Shown one piece after another: positions 54,144 to 62,474 of a DNA stretch of 64,000 nucleotides. The DNA is from Dictyobacter formicarum (GTDB lineage: Bacteria > Chloroflexota > Ktedonobacteria > Ktedonobacterales > Ktedonobacteraceae): contig NZ_BNJJ01000022.1 in NCBI RefSeq assembly GCF_016587435.1, positions 1 to 64,000 on the forward strand, given 5' to 3'. Below the pieces are notes generated by a model, which was given only the letters and a program-made list of their open reading frames with translations, made no database searches and had not been told where the DNA came from. The translations under genes were made by a program, and so were the position numbers. The stretch's first letter is position 1. Each line of letters opens with the position of its first letter.

Positions 54144-54719
54144 ATGCCAACTCGTGCAGAGATTTTGGACATACTTGCGACATCGCAGACGCAGGTCCTG
54201 GCATTTTTTCAAGGGCTGAGTCCGGAAGACCTGGAGCGCCCGACAACGACGAGTGAAGTTCCCGGAGCAGCTCCGTGGCGCGCCAAGGATCATTTTGCTC
54301 ACCTGGTGAAAAGCGAGCGCAACATCCAGCGATTGCTGCGCCATGCACTCGCTGGCGAGACTCGAGACGTTCTCTTACGCCTACAATACCCGGCGGGAAT
54401 GGAAATGCCGGGCATCCTGGGCAATTTGGACGCGCTGACCCCGGAGGAGCAGGAGCGGCTGGGGATGGCCGTCGCCAGTGTCAATCAAACCTACGTGAAC
54501 GAGCACCATGACGACAGTTTGGAGAAGGTGGCAGCGGATTACCTGGCGGCGCGGCAGGACACATTGGACCTCCTGCAACAGTTCACCGATGATCATCTGG
54601 CCGCTCTGGTGCCCACTGTCGTTGGTGACCAGACCGCTGGCGACTTGTTTGCCGGGAGAGCGGGGCATGCAGCTCAGCACATGACCTGGATTGAGGAAGG
54701 ATTTCGTCAGGGCGTGTGA
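54144..54719 (+). CDS. DinB/mycothiol-maleylpyruvate-isomerase-like four-helix protein
   Basis: 191 aa from the ATG at 54144 (AGGAGGG 5-6 nt upstream). Four-helix-bundle pattern: LATSQTQVLAFFQGLSPEDLERP near the start, WRAKDHFAHLVKSERNIQRLL with a metal-type His, and HAAQHMTWIEEGFRQGV at the end with the last metal His. These proteins are metal-dependent thiol transferases or of unknown function. It is a passenger of the surrounding transposon, oriented towards the transposase. Confidence 0.75.
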   Translation: MPTRAEILDILATSQTQVLAFFQGLSPEDLERPTTTSEVPGAAPWRAKDHFAHLVKSERNIQRLLRHALAGETRDVLLRLQYPAGMEMPGILGNLDALTPEEQERLGMAVASVNQTYVNEHHDDSLEKVAADYLAARQDTLDLLQQFTDDHLAALVPTVVGDQTAGDLFAGRAGHAAQHMTWIEEGFRQGV

Positions 54720-55128
54720 CACTCCCCGAAGCTTGTGCCGGGGGCTTCTCGGCTCACGCCGAGCTATGTGCGGGGTGTCCGCCCGAACTACTGCGCCAAG
54801 GGCGCAAACACTTCACCGAGCCTCGGCAGGCAACGGCCTGGGAGCATGTCACCATGGTGACCGAGACGAGAGGATATGGAGCCGCGGCAACTCACGTCAC
54901 GCGGGCCTGTGGCCCTACAGTGCGGGCAACAGTCTATCCTGCGGGGCCCGGCTCCGCTCCCCGCATACGGGACACGTCTGCGAGGAATACCTCTCAATAC
55001 GGGATTTCATGGCAATTGAACCTGGAAAGAAAGTAACTCATTGTTGAAGAAGCTGTCTCTCTAAAGACGCGTCATGACTGGGAGTTGTACACGCATCTGG
55101 CGGCAAGGTTTGGGCCAGTTCTCGCCAC
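54720..55128. other. GC-rich interval inside the transposon, no gene seen
   Basis: Several open frames exist in this GC-rich stretch, but none has a ribosome-binding site and their compositions are unlike proteins. A small palindrome (GTCACCATGGTGAC, about 54848) is present. Possibly a decayed earlier insertion. Confidence 0.4.
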
Positions 55129-56910
55129 TCATGAAGAAACCAGCGGCAGCAGGTTTTCATCGAGATCAGGCAAAGGAAGTTGGATCACATCTGGCTTCCT
55201 CTGCGGCTTTTTCCGCGCTGCGTAGTCAGGTAATTTCAAGAAAAGCAGCCATTCATCGGGTCCAAGCGTCCACAACGTTAATTGTGGAGACCGATAGCCC
55301 GTCTCGACCAGGCGCGGATTTTTCACCTCTTTGATGCGCTTGTTATCCTCCCATTCTATTGTGTAGAAAGCCAGCTCCGTCTCCTGGTATTCAATTTTGA
55401 GTGTGCTGGTGTAAAAGCTCACCTGCACTTGTTGTCTGGCAAGCCCCTCCTCAGCGTAGAAACGCCATCGGCGAAAGCGGATATATCCTGATCGATCCAG
55501 ATGGCGAGTAAACTCTGTCGCAAAGAAGATGCGGGCCAGCGTCGGCGCTGGAAGGGTACGTGCCAGCACGCCGCGCAGTACATCCTGGGGGCTGTGACGA
55601 TTATCCTGGCGCTCGCGGTGCGCGAAGTGGATCTGGCAGTTATAGTCTCGAATGAATTTGCGATGCGCCTTCTTCATCTCATCTAGTGTAGATGATTTAT
55701 TTAGGTAGTAATCCGCTAGACGCCGCATTATCCCGAAGTGCGCCTCTATATAATTTTGCCAGCTCTGCCTGGGGTCAATTCGCTCCTTACGAATGTCTAG
55801 AGCCTCATATATCGCCATTGCACGTTTTGAATAGAAGACTCCACCACTATCTGTGACTATGGCCTCTGGAGCGCCGTAATTGCGTAAAGCCTTAGCGAAA
55901 ACCCGTAAAAAGGCGGCTGTGTCCTGCCTTTCCGAGATGGCAGATGCCAGCAGCATTCTCGAGAAGTTCTCAAGGATACTAATTACATATACTGGACCTT
56001 TAATGTCTGGAAGTTGGTGGTGCTCGATATACCGTATATCGATGCTCCAAAATTCGTGACGCCGCGTGGCTTTGAAGGGCATCTCTTTCTTGGGTTTCGC
56101 CGGGCCTTTAGGCTTGTCCCATCCATAAAGGGCACGATTTTTTGCCATGATTCGCCCGCAAGTACGCGGGGACGCCTTTATTCCCTCCTGGAGTAACGCG
56201 GCGTGCATACGCCATTCACCAATCAGCGGGTTTTCTTGCTTTTTGCGGATCTCATTGGCGATTTCAAGTGTCACCACTCTCGGCGCTTTACGGGCGTGTG
56301 ACTTATCATCCAGTCCCTTGACCCCTTCCTGCACCCAGCGTTTCAACGTCATGTACACCGTCTGCTTGCTCACCACCAAATACTCGGCAATGGAAGCAAC
56401 AGACCATCCTTCCGCATGGAGCTGCACAATATTGTGACGACGCTGCGCAGGATCAGGGATGTCGTTCCAGCGAGGGAAACGACGCATCTGGATGGATGGA
56501 GGCGGACCAGAAGCCAGCACCGTCTTGATTGAATGATGAGAAGGCCGTCGCTGAAAACGCGTATCGCAGATTTCTGCAATCTCACGGATGGACATATTTG
56601 GCATTTCTATGCGCAGGTCAACGATCAACTGGCGTATATCTGGTGGCAGGCTCCGCGCCGTTTCCTGTGGCTGTTTGCGTGGCCTGGAAGCGAAGAAGCT
56701 GACCATGCCTTGCTCATCAAAAGCGTCGGCTTTCCGCTCCAGGCTGGTGCGTGGTTCGCCTGTCTCTTGTGCCCGTTGGATAGTTGGATCGCCGAAAAGT
56801 ACGACAGGGCGCAGCAACTCGTAAGCCGTTTGCTCCGGCCAGAGTGTGTACTGCTGAATGGCCTGCCAGTCTTCAGTGTGCTCTCGCTGAATGCGCTTGC
56901 GCTTGGACAC
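55129..56910 (-). CDS. DDE (rve-fold) transposase of the 3.16-kb transposon
   Basis: 593 aa. Residues about 85-225 hold two HTH units (MSIREIAEICDTRF and WSVASIAEYLVVSKQTVYMTLKRW). The integrase core has D in FWSIDIRYIEH near 290, D in AIVTDSGGVFYS near 353 and E in NYIEAHFGIMRRL near 388. The C-terminal domain ends near the right side of the element. It resembles IS481/IS3-type catalytic cores but is longer, and the 49-bp ends with 8-bp duplication give a specific signature. Complete and probably active. Confidence 0.88.
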   Translation of the reverse strand: MSKRKRIQREHTEDWQAIQQYTLWPEQTAYELLRPVVLFGDPTIQRAQETGEPRTSLERKADAFDEQGMVSFFASRPRKQPQETARSLPPDIRQLIVDLRIEMPNMSIREIAEICDTRFQRRPSHHSIKTVLASGPPPSIQMRRFPRWNDIPDPAQRRHNIVQLHAEGWSVASIAEYLVVSKQTVYMTLKRWVQEGVKGLDDKSHARKAPRVVTLEIANEIRKKQENPLIGEWRMHAALLQEGIKASPRTCGRIMAKNRALYGWDKPKGPAKPKKEMPFKATRRHEFWSIDIRYIEHHQLPDIKGPVYVISILENFSRMLLASAISERQDTAAFLRVFAKALRNYGAPEAIVTDSGGVFYSKRAMAIYEALDIRKERIDPRQSWQNYIEAHFGIMRRLADYYLNKSSTLDEMKKAHRKFIRDYNCQIHFAHRERQDNRHSPQDVLRGVLARTLPAPTLARIFFATEFTRHLDRSGYIRFRRWRFYAEEGLARQQVQVSFYTSTLKIEYQETELAFYTIEWEDNKRIKEVKNPRLVETGYRSPQLTLWTLGPDEWLLFLKLPDYAARKKPQRKPDVIQLPLPDLDENLLPLVSS

Positions 56911-57405
56911 CGTGTGATCCCCCTTGACACGATGAGATAGGCTGATGCATCAATCGTACCCAGATTCTCTCCCGTTTTCAAGTACCCAGGCGTTTTATGC
57001 CCAATTTGAGTGCGCACCCCTTTCAAGCATCATACGGCGAGGTGTCTACAAGCTCCTTCCTGTACTCTCCTCATAAAATACTGATGACTTAATTGTACAA
57101 CAACTCATCATAAGAAGCAAGTTTCTAGACGTTGTTTTACAGATGACAATACAGACAGAAAAGTGCTCTGTTTCGGCCAGGTGTTATTCATCACAATATA
57201 TGGCACTGTTTTCTTCAAAATCGCCTCTCTTCCTGAGTTTAAAGAAAAGATGTATGTGAATACCTCTAAACGGCTTCAACTTGCTAGAGACATAAAGTAT
57301 CCCAATGATAGTGGCAAAGCTTGTTGTGCCGCTGCCTGTATGATATGATGAGTATGTCTTTGTTCTTTCTATATTGTAAGGCAGTTCATGCCAAAGGAGG
57401 TGCCT

Positions 57406-57504
57406 ATGCTCAACAGAAAGTTTCTACATAATGGCTTCCGAATGGTAGAATTACGTCAAGCTTTCGTTTCATTTCAGGCAAAGGCGCAGCAATTCCCCAA
57501 ATAA
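57406..57504 (+). CDS. possible small peptide, 32 aa
   Basis: AAAGGAGG lies 5 nt before the ATG; the product MLNRKFLHNGFRMVELRQ... is basic. The 57055-57405 stretch upstream contains no gene. A 15-codon frame at about 57531 follows. Possibly the remnant of a longer gene. Confidence 0.35.
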   Translation: MLNRKFLHNGFRMVELRQAFVSFQAKAQQFPK

Positions 57505-57693
57505 GTGTTCAATGAACCAGTCTACTCCATGATGAACGATGAAGAGTTTGCCTTTCTCCACTCCGAAGCCCTCAAGGCGTAAATCACGCCATACCTCGAT
57601 ACACGAGATCGCTTTTTTTGTATAAGCGGATCAAAAGTGTGCTTTGTGTTCCCCTTTCTCTATGAGAAATTTTTTCTAAGAAGTGGAGTAAGA

Positions 57694-58701
57694 TTGAAAT
57701 ACACACAAATAGAGCGCGAGGCAGGGACCTTGCAACAGCCAGTACCCCCAGAGATGATTGAGAAGATGTGTATGCGGGCGTTTGGGAACGCAGTAAACGT
57801 GGTGACCGCTCAAGAGTTAGGCAATGGCGAGTATAACAATGTCTACCTGCTAGAGTTTGCTAACAGAGATACTGCGATACTGCGTGTAGCTCCCCAGTCA
57901 ACAAAACAGGGATTATGGCTTGAACATAGTTTCATGCGACGTGAGCATATGCTCCAGCCATACTTTGCTCCGATAGCACCATTGCTCCCAAAAATTCTCA
58001 TGATAGACTTTACCCATCAGCTTATTGAGCGGGATTATATGTTCCAAACGTATATGCCTGGCAAGTTGTGGTCAAACGTAATGGGTGAGTTGACTGAGGA
58101 TGAAAATGATGCATTGTGGCGACAGTTTGCCCATATTGCCAGGACAATATCCACGATCAAAGGGGATATTTTCGGTATACCTTATCCAGGATTGCAATTT
58201 GCCACCTGGAGTGAGAAAGTAATCAAGACGCTCGAACAGTCGCTGCAAGAAGCCATGCGCAATGGACTCAATTGCGAACCGATACAGATGCTGTGCCATA
58301 TCGCTGCAAATCATGCAGGCTTGATTGATGAAATTACCACACCCTGGTTGCTACACGGAGATCTCTGGCCCTTCAATATTCTGATAGAGCGCAAAGAAAA
58401 CGGGCCAAAAATTAGCGCTGTTCTTGATGCCGATAGAGGCTATTGGGGCGATCCCCTGGCCGACTGGACATTTAATTTGCTGGAGCGCAGGGTTTCTCCT
58501 CATGTACGAGATGTGTTCTGGCAAGAGTTTGGTCGACCGACGGAAACACCTGGGTTACGCTTCAGAGCGTGCCTCTACAGAGGTATGCATTGTTGTAACG
58601 CGCTCAACGAACTGCAGCGGCTCAATCTCAGGCAACAGACGGAGAAGGTGTACGCAGATTTGCATAAAGCGCTAGACGAGTTGCAGGTCTTCAAGCTATA
58701 G
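57694..58701 (+). CDS. APH-fold phosphotransferase
   Basis: 335 aa from a TTG at 57694, favoured because GTGGAG lies 5 nt upstream; an in-frame start at 57637 would add 19 hydrophobic residues without a site. Kinase-like motifs: catalytic LLHGDLWPFNIL near 222 (HGDxxxxN) and metal-binding AVLDADRGYWGDPLADW near 245, with a Gly-rich lobe (LGNGEYNNVYLLEF). Family members phosphorylate aminoglycosides, homoserine, choline and others; nothing here decides the substrate. Resistance is not demonstrated. Confidence 0.8.
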   Translation: MKYTQIEREAGTLQQPVPPEMIEKMCMRAFGNAVNVVTAQELGNGEYNNVYLLEFANRDTAILRVAPQSTKQGLWLEHSFMRREHMLQPYFAPIAPLLPKILMIDFTHQLIERDYMFQTYMPGKLWSNVMGELTEDENDALWRQFAHIARTISTIKGDIFGIPYPGLQFATWSEKVIKTLEQSLQEAMRNGLNCEPIQMLCHIAANHAGLIDEITTPWLLHGDLWPFNILIERKENGPKISAVLDADRGYWGDPLADWTFNLLERRVSPHVRDVFWQEFGRPTETPGLRFRACLYRGMHCCNALNELQRLNLRQQTEKVYADLHKALDELQVFKL

Positions 58702-58787
58702 AAAGAGCGAGGGACTACCACATGTAGTCATAACAAGAGAGGTACAACCCACGCGCCTGAGCCCTCTCATCATTTGGCTCGCAGGAT

Positions 58788-58829
58788 GTTGCAATGGACT
58801 TCGGATGGCAAGCCGAAGCCCATTGCAAC
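58788..58829. repeat. 42-nt inverted repeat between convergent genes
   Basis: Arms GTTGCAATGG/CCATTGCAAC and CTTCGG/CCGAAG around an 8-nt loop, with single mismatched bases between. It sits 3 nt after the stop of the 58832-59449 recombinase and about 86 nt after the phosphotransferase. No T-tract on either strand, so it could be a recombination or transcript-stabilising site instead of a standard terminator. Confidence 0.6.
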
Positions 58830-58831
58830 GT

Positions 58832-59449
58832 CTAGGCTTGCTCACGCAGTTTCCGTTTGTTGATGTAGGTGTTGAGAGAATAGTGGTTTGAGTATCCCAG
58901 GAGCTTCGCAATCTTTCGTACAGAAAGCCCTAATACCAGCAATTCCTTGATCCGTGGGAGGTCAGCATCAAATTTACTTTTCTGAATGGTTCCCTTGGGC
59001 TTTCCCAAAGTAACCCCTTGGATGCGTTTGGCATTGAGCGCCTCTTTCGTGCGCAGACTAATCAGGTCACGTTCCAGTTCGGCGAAGAGGGAAAACAGCG
59101 TGATGATGATTTTACTGTTCATATCATGTTTATAAACATCAAGGTTTTGTTTTAGGATAATCACGCGAATGTTGCGAGAAACGAGTTCATTCACGAGCGC
59201 AATGACTTCAGCAGTACTACGGCCTAAGCGAGAGAGTTCTGTCACGACCAACGTATCCGAGTCTTGGAGCGTTTGCACCATTTCATCAATGCGCCGTTGC
59301 TTGCTTGTTTTACGAGAAGAGATGGTAATCTCGACAAAGTCATCCACATAGAGCGCTTTCTGGTGGGCCCACTCTAAGATTTCTAATTTCTGGTTCTTGA
59401 CATCTTGTTTGTCTGTCGAGGCTCGCAGATAGGCAATGGTTTTTCCCAT
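58832..59449 (-). CDS. serine recombinase (invertase/resolvase type)
   Basis: 205 aa. Nucleophile Ser11 in AYLRASTDKQD; TLVVTELSRLGRSTAEVIALVNEL and FAELERDLISLRTKEAL are the usual motifs. LGKPKG leads into a C-terminal HTH (SVRKIAKLLGYSNHYSLNTYI). Most similar in style to Pin/PinR-like enzymes. A dyad-symmetric site lies about 85-125 nt upstream. Only distantly alike to the resolvase at 53291-53875. Confidence 0.88.
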   Translation of the reverse strand: MGKTIAYLRASTDKQDVKNQKLEILEWAHQKALYVDDFVEITISSRKTSKQRRIDEMVQTLQDSDTLVVTELSRLGRSTAEVIALVNELVSRNIRVIILKQNLDVYKHDMNSKIIITLFSLFAELERDLISLRTKEALNAKRIQGVTLGKPKGTIQKSKFDADLPRIKELLVLGLSVRKIAKLLGYSNHYSLNTYINKRKLREQA

Positions 59450-59534
59450 AAAGACAGCCGTCTCCTCTTAATCAAATAAATCTCGTAAATAGTATACATC
59501 CTGTAGAGGTTTTATACAATATAATACGTGCCAT

Positions 59535-59572
59535 TTTGTAGAGGCAAAAACGATCGTTATCACTTCTACAAA
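59535..59572. promoter_or_regulatory. nested dyad site upstream of the serine recombinase
   Basis: TTTGTAGA (59535-59542) and TCTACAAA (59565-59572) share exactly the same centre as the palindrome AACGATCGTT (59549-59558). This two-level symmetry suits a recombinase crossover site or operator. Confidence 0.5.
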
Positions 59573-59731
59573 TTGGCCATTTCGTGCCTTCGTTTTCTGC
59601 TTGCAAATCTCTCTGAACAAGAAGAAGATCAGAATTAGTTCTTTTGATATTTTTTTGTATGTTTCGGGTATTCGTTCATACAATATAATATCCATAATAT
59701 GAGGACTATCAGCTATGCTGAACATTGGTAG

Positions 59732-59962
59732 ATGCAACACAAGAAAAATATTGCTACTTATCCTGAAACGCAGCGCACTAAAGTATTCAGGCGTTTTCAT
59801 ATTATTCGGACATATCTGGAAGATGGTGTTCCTCTGACACGCATTGCCACAGAACACCATCTTCCCGCTAAAGCACCAACGTCGAGTTTCTTGAAAAGGA
59901 TGATGGAAGATGGGACAGCAACACACCTCTCTTACCATGCTGACAGAGGCGAAGCTCGCTGA
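59732..59962 (+). pseudogene. truncated paralogue of the TnsB-like transposase N-terminus
   Basis: 76 aa. VFRRFHIIRTYLEDGVPLTRIATEHHLP parallels residues of the next gene (ALRRFHLIRPFLEDGVPLTRIAGEHQIP), then loses similarity. It is a tandem partial duplication of the HTH-bearing N-terminus, overlapping the 59910-61388 start. Confidence 0.65.
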
Positions 59963-61388
59963 GGCGTTACGGCGCTTTCACCTCATTCGCCCCTTTCTCG
60001 AAGATGGTGTCCCGCTGACACGGATTGCAGGGGAACACCAGATTCCGGTCAGAACATTGCGACGGTGGGTCCAACGCTACCGGATTGATGGCCTAGCAGG
60101 GCTGAGCCGACCGATGCGAAAGGACAAAGACCAGAGGCGTGCCGTGACAGCACAGGTTCAGCAATTCATTGAGGGCCTTGCCTTGGAGAAGCCTCGGCGA
60201 ACTATTGCCACCATTCATCGGGAGGTTGCCAAGCTCACCAAAGCACGTGAGTGGAAAACGCCTAGTTACAGCACCGTCGAGCGTATTGTGCAACAACTTG
60301 ATCCCACTCTGATGACGCTTGCTCATGAGGGATCGAAAGTCTATCGAGAGAAGTTTGATGTGATTTATCGGAATACAGCCAGTGCTCCCAATGAAGTGTG
60401 GCAAGCTGATCATTCGCTCCTGCCCATTCTGGTGCGAAACGAGCAGGGCAAACCTGCGAGGCCCTGGCTCACCATTATCCTGGATGACTACAGTCGTGGG
60501 GTTCCCGGATACTATTTGGGGTTTGCCAGTCCAACCGCCTTACAAACGGCGTTGACACTTCATCAAGCCATCTGGCATAAAGCGGATGCTCGCTGGCATC
60601 TCTGTGGCATTCCCACCCGTTTTTACACCGACAACGGATCAGATTTTACTAGTCACCATCTCGAACAAGTTGCCGCTGATCTCAAAATCGAACTGGTGTT
60701 TTCCTGGCCTGGTCATCCGCGTGGACGTGGGAAAATTGAGCGTTTTTTTCAGACCGTCGAACAGATGCTCCTGCCACACCTTCCTGGCTTTGAGGGTGCA
60801 AACGGGAAAACACCAGGCACACTTCTCTCTCTTTCCGCCTTCGACACCTGCTTTCGGACTTGGCTGCTCGAAGACTATCATCAACGGGTTCAAGAGGAAA
60901 TTCGCTCAGCTCCTCAAGCTCGTTGGGAAGAGAGTGGCTTTTTACCACAGATGCCGGAGTCCTTGGAGCAACTGGACTTGCTGCTCCTGAGTGTGGTGAA
61001 AGGGCGAAGAGTGCAGCAGGATGGCATTCATTTTCAAGGACAACGCTATTTTGAAACGACGCTGGCCGCCTATGTTGGCGAAGATGTCACGATCCGGTAC
61101 GATCCACGTGATCTTGCCGTCATCCGAGTTTTTTATCAGGGACGCTTCTTATGCCGTGCCATCTGTGCTGAATTTGCCGGACAGTACATCAGCCTGAAAG
61201 AGGTGATCCAAACACGTACCCAACAGCGCAAACGTGTTCGGCAAGGCATCAAGGATCGTTTGTCAGTCGTTGAACAGATCCAGACGGGAACCTCATCTGA
61301 ATCATCCCAATCTGAACACTCCCCATCGCCTGTCGAAGCAACACCACCGCCCATCACCCCTCGGCTGAAGAGGTATTTCAATGAGTAA
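59910..61388 (+). CDS. TnsB/TniA-like DDE transposase
   Basis: 492 aa from ATG 59910 (AAGGA about 9 nt upstream). N-terminal HTH (VRTLRRWVQRYRIDGLAGL). Catalytic core: D in EVWQADHSLLPIL near 165, D in FYTDNGSDF near 240, E in RGKIERFFQTVEQ near 275. A Mu-type C-terminal beta-barrel domain (YFETTLAAYVGEDVTIRYDP) follows, and a Ser/Pro-rich tail that probably contacts the ATPase partner. The stop overlaps the next gene by 8 nt. Confidence 0.87.
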   Translation: MGQQHTSLTMLTEAKLAEALRRFHLIRPFLEDGVPLTRIAGEHQIPVRTLRRWVQRYRIDGLAGLSRPMRKDKDQRRAVTAQVQQFIEGLALEKPRRTIATIHREVAKLTKAREWKTPSYSTVERIVQQLDPTLMTLAHEGSKVYREKFDVIYRNTASAPNEVWQADHSLLPILVRNEQGKPARPWLTIILDDYSRGVPGYYLGFASPTALQTALTLHQAIWHKADARWHLCGIPTRFYTDNGSDFTSHHLEQVAADLKIELVFSWPGHPRGRGKIERFFQTVEQMLLPHLPGFEGANGKTPGTLLSLSAFDTCFRTWLLEDYHQRVQEEIRSAPQARWEESGFLPQMPESLEQLDLLLLSVVKGRRVQQDGIHFQGQRYFETTLAAYVGEDVTIRYDPRDLAVIRVFYQGRFLCRAICAEFAGQYISLKEVIQTRTQQRKRVRQGIKDRLSVVEQIQTGTSSESSQSEHSPSPVEATPPPITPRLKRYFNE

Positions 61389-62205
61389 GCAACCACCAGT
61401 GTTCCAGATGGCCTTTCTGGAGACACAACAATATCGCCTGTTTACCGAGCTGTGCGACGCCTGTCGGCACTACCATTACATTGGCATCTGCTATGGCCTG
61501 CCAGGAGTTGGTAAGACCTTTTCTGCGAGATATTATGCACAGTGGCCACAGATCGAACCCCTCCTTGCCCTCAGAGGGGCAGAGTCACCCCTCAACACAA
61601 AGATAGCATCCTGTAAGACCGTGTTGTACACCCCAACGATTGCCGCCTCGCCCAAACAGATTCAGCGGGAAGTGGGAGAAATACAGGCGTGGTTACGTTT
61701 CTACCGGAAAGAGATTCTTCATCGTGAACAAAGCCATGAGAGCTGGGAACAGCCATTGCCTCCTCCTGAGGAGATGGACTTACTGATGGTTGATGAAACA
61801 GATCGTCTCAAGTTAACAGGCATTGAGCAAGTACGTGATATTTATGATCGTAATCAGACTGGTATGGTGTTAATGGGCATGCCAGGCCTGGAAAAACAAC
61901 TGGCGCGTTATCCGCAACTGTATTCACGCGTCGGATTTGTGCATGAATTCCGACCGTTGGAATTTGAGGAAGTTCGCTCATTACTGCAACGGCAATGGCT
62001 TCAGTGGGGTTTCGCTCTTCAACCAGACGGCGTGGCAGAGAAAGAAGCTATTGCCGCGATTATCCGCATAACAAAGGGGAACTTTCGACTCCTGCATCGG
62101 TTGCTCACACAAATCGAACGGATAGCGCAGATCAATGCACTGAGAGTCGTCACCAAAGAAGTGGTTGAGATTGCACGCCAGCAACTCGTGATCGGGCCGG
62201 ATTGA
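61381..62205 (+). CDS. TnsC/TniB-like AAA+ transposition ATPase
   Basis: 274 aa. Walker A CYGLPGVGKTFSARYY near 40-48, Walker B DLLMVDETDRLK near 133, sensor region GMVLMGMPGLEKQLARYP and a lid with NFRLLHRLLTQIERIA. Such ATPases choose target DNA and activate the TnsB/TniA transposase encoded immediately upstream (8-nt overlap). No TnsD/TniQ or Cas genes are visible, so target choice may be by the ATPase alone. Confidence 0.85.
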   Translation: MSKQPPVFQMAFLETQQYRLFTELCDACRHYHYIGICYGLPGVGKTFSARYYAQWPQIEPLLALRGAESPLNTKIASCKTVLYTPTIAASPKQIQREVGEIQAWLRFYRKEILHREQSHESWEQPLPPPEEMDLLMVDETDRLKLTGIEQVRDIYDRNQTGMVLMGMPGLEKQLARYPQLYSRVGFVHEFRPLEFEEVRSLLQRQWLQWGFALQPDGVAEKEAIAAIIRITKGNFRLLHRLLTQIERIAQINALRVVTKEVVEIARQQLVIGPD

Positions 62206-62474
62206 GAACAGAGGGTGACAGTGATTCTGATGACAAAGCAGTCATTTATTGTGGTGATTTACAGGCCAGGAAAGGGAACCTTCTTGATGAGTTCAGAAAA
62301 CGGTCGTTATCTAAAGGCGATAAGAGAGTCATCATCATAGTCTTTAATGAGAGGAAATACTCCTTTTTTTACTGACTGTTGACGATATAACGCAGGTCCT
62401 GTAAGATAGTCTTCAACGTTCGTGATATGGGACGTTGATGAGGTGGATGTTGAAGGTGGAAAGAGGAACCCTCC

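Larger units (their letters stand above)
53886..57046. mobile_element. 3.16-kb transposon with 49-bp terminal inverted repeats and 8-bp target duplication
   Basis: Positions 53886-53934 and 56998-57046 are perfect inverted repeats of 49 bp (outer end GACACCTCGCCG). They are flanked by the direct repeat TACAAGCT at 53878-53885 and 57047-57054. Inside are a DDE transposase (55129-56910) and a DinB/MDMPI-like passenger gene (54144-54719). Intact ends and an exact target duplication point to a recent insertion. Confidence 0.93.

Noticed and set aside
54720..55128. IS200/IS605-type remnant in the transposon
   Set aside because: No clear TnpB zinc-ribbon or TnpA motif could be read in any frame.
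57694..58701. Calling the phosphotransferase an aminoglycoside-resistance gene
   Set aside because: Only the general APH fold is seen; many relatives act on other substrates.
59468..59938. 156-aa minus-strand frame
   Set aside because: Overlaps the TnsB fragment and the recombinase control region, lacks a ribosome-binding site and resembles translated AT-rich DNA.
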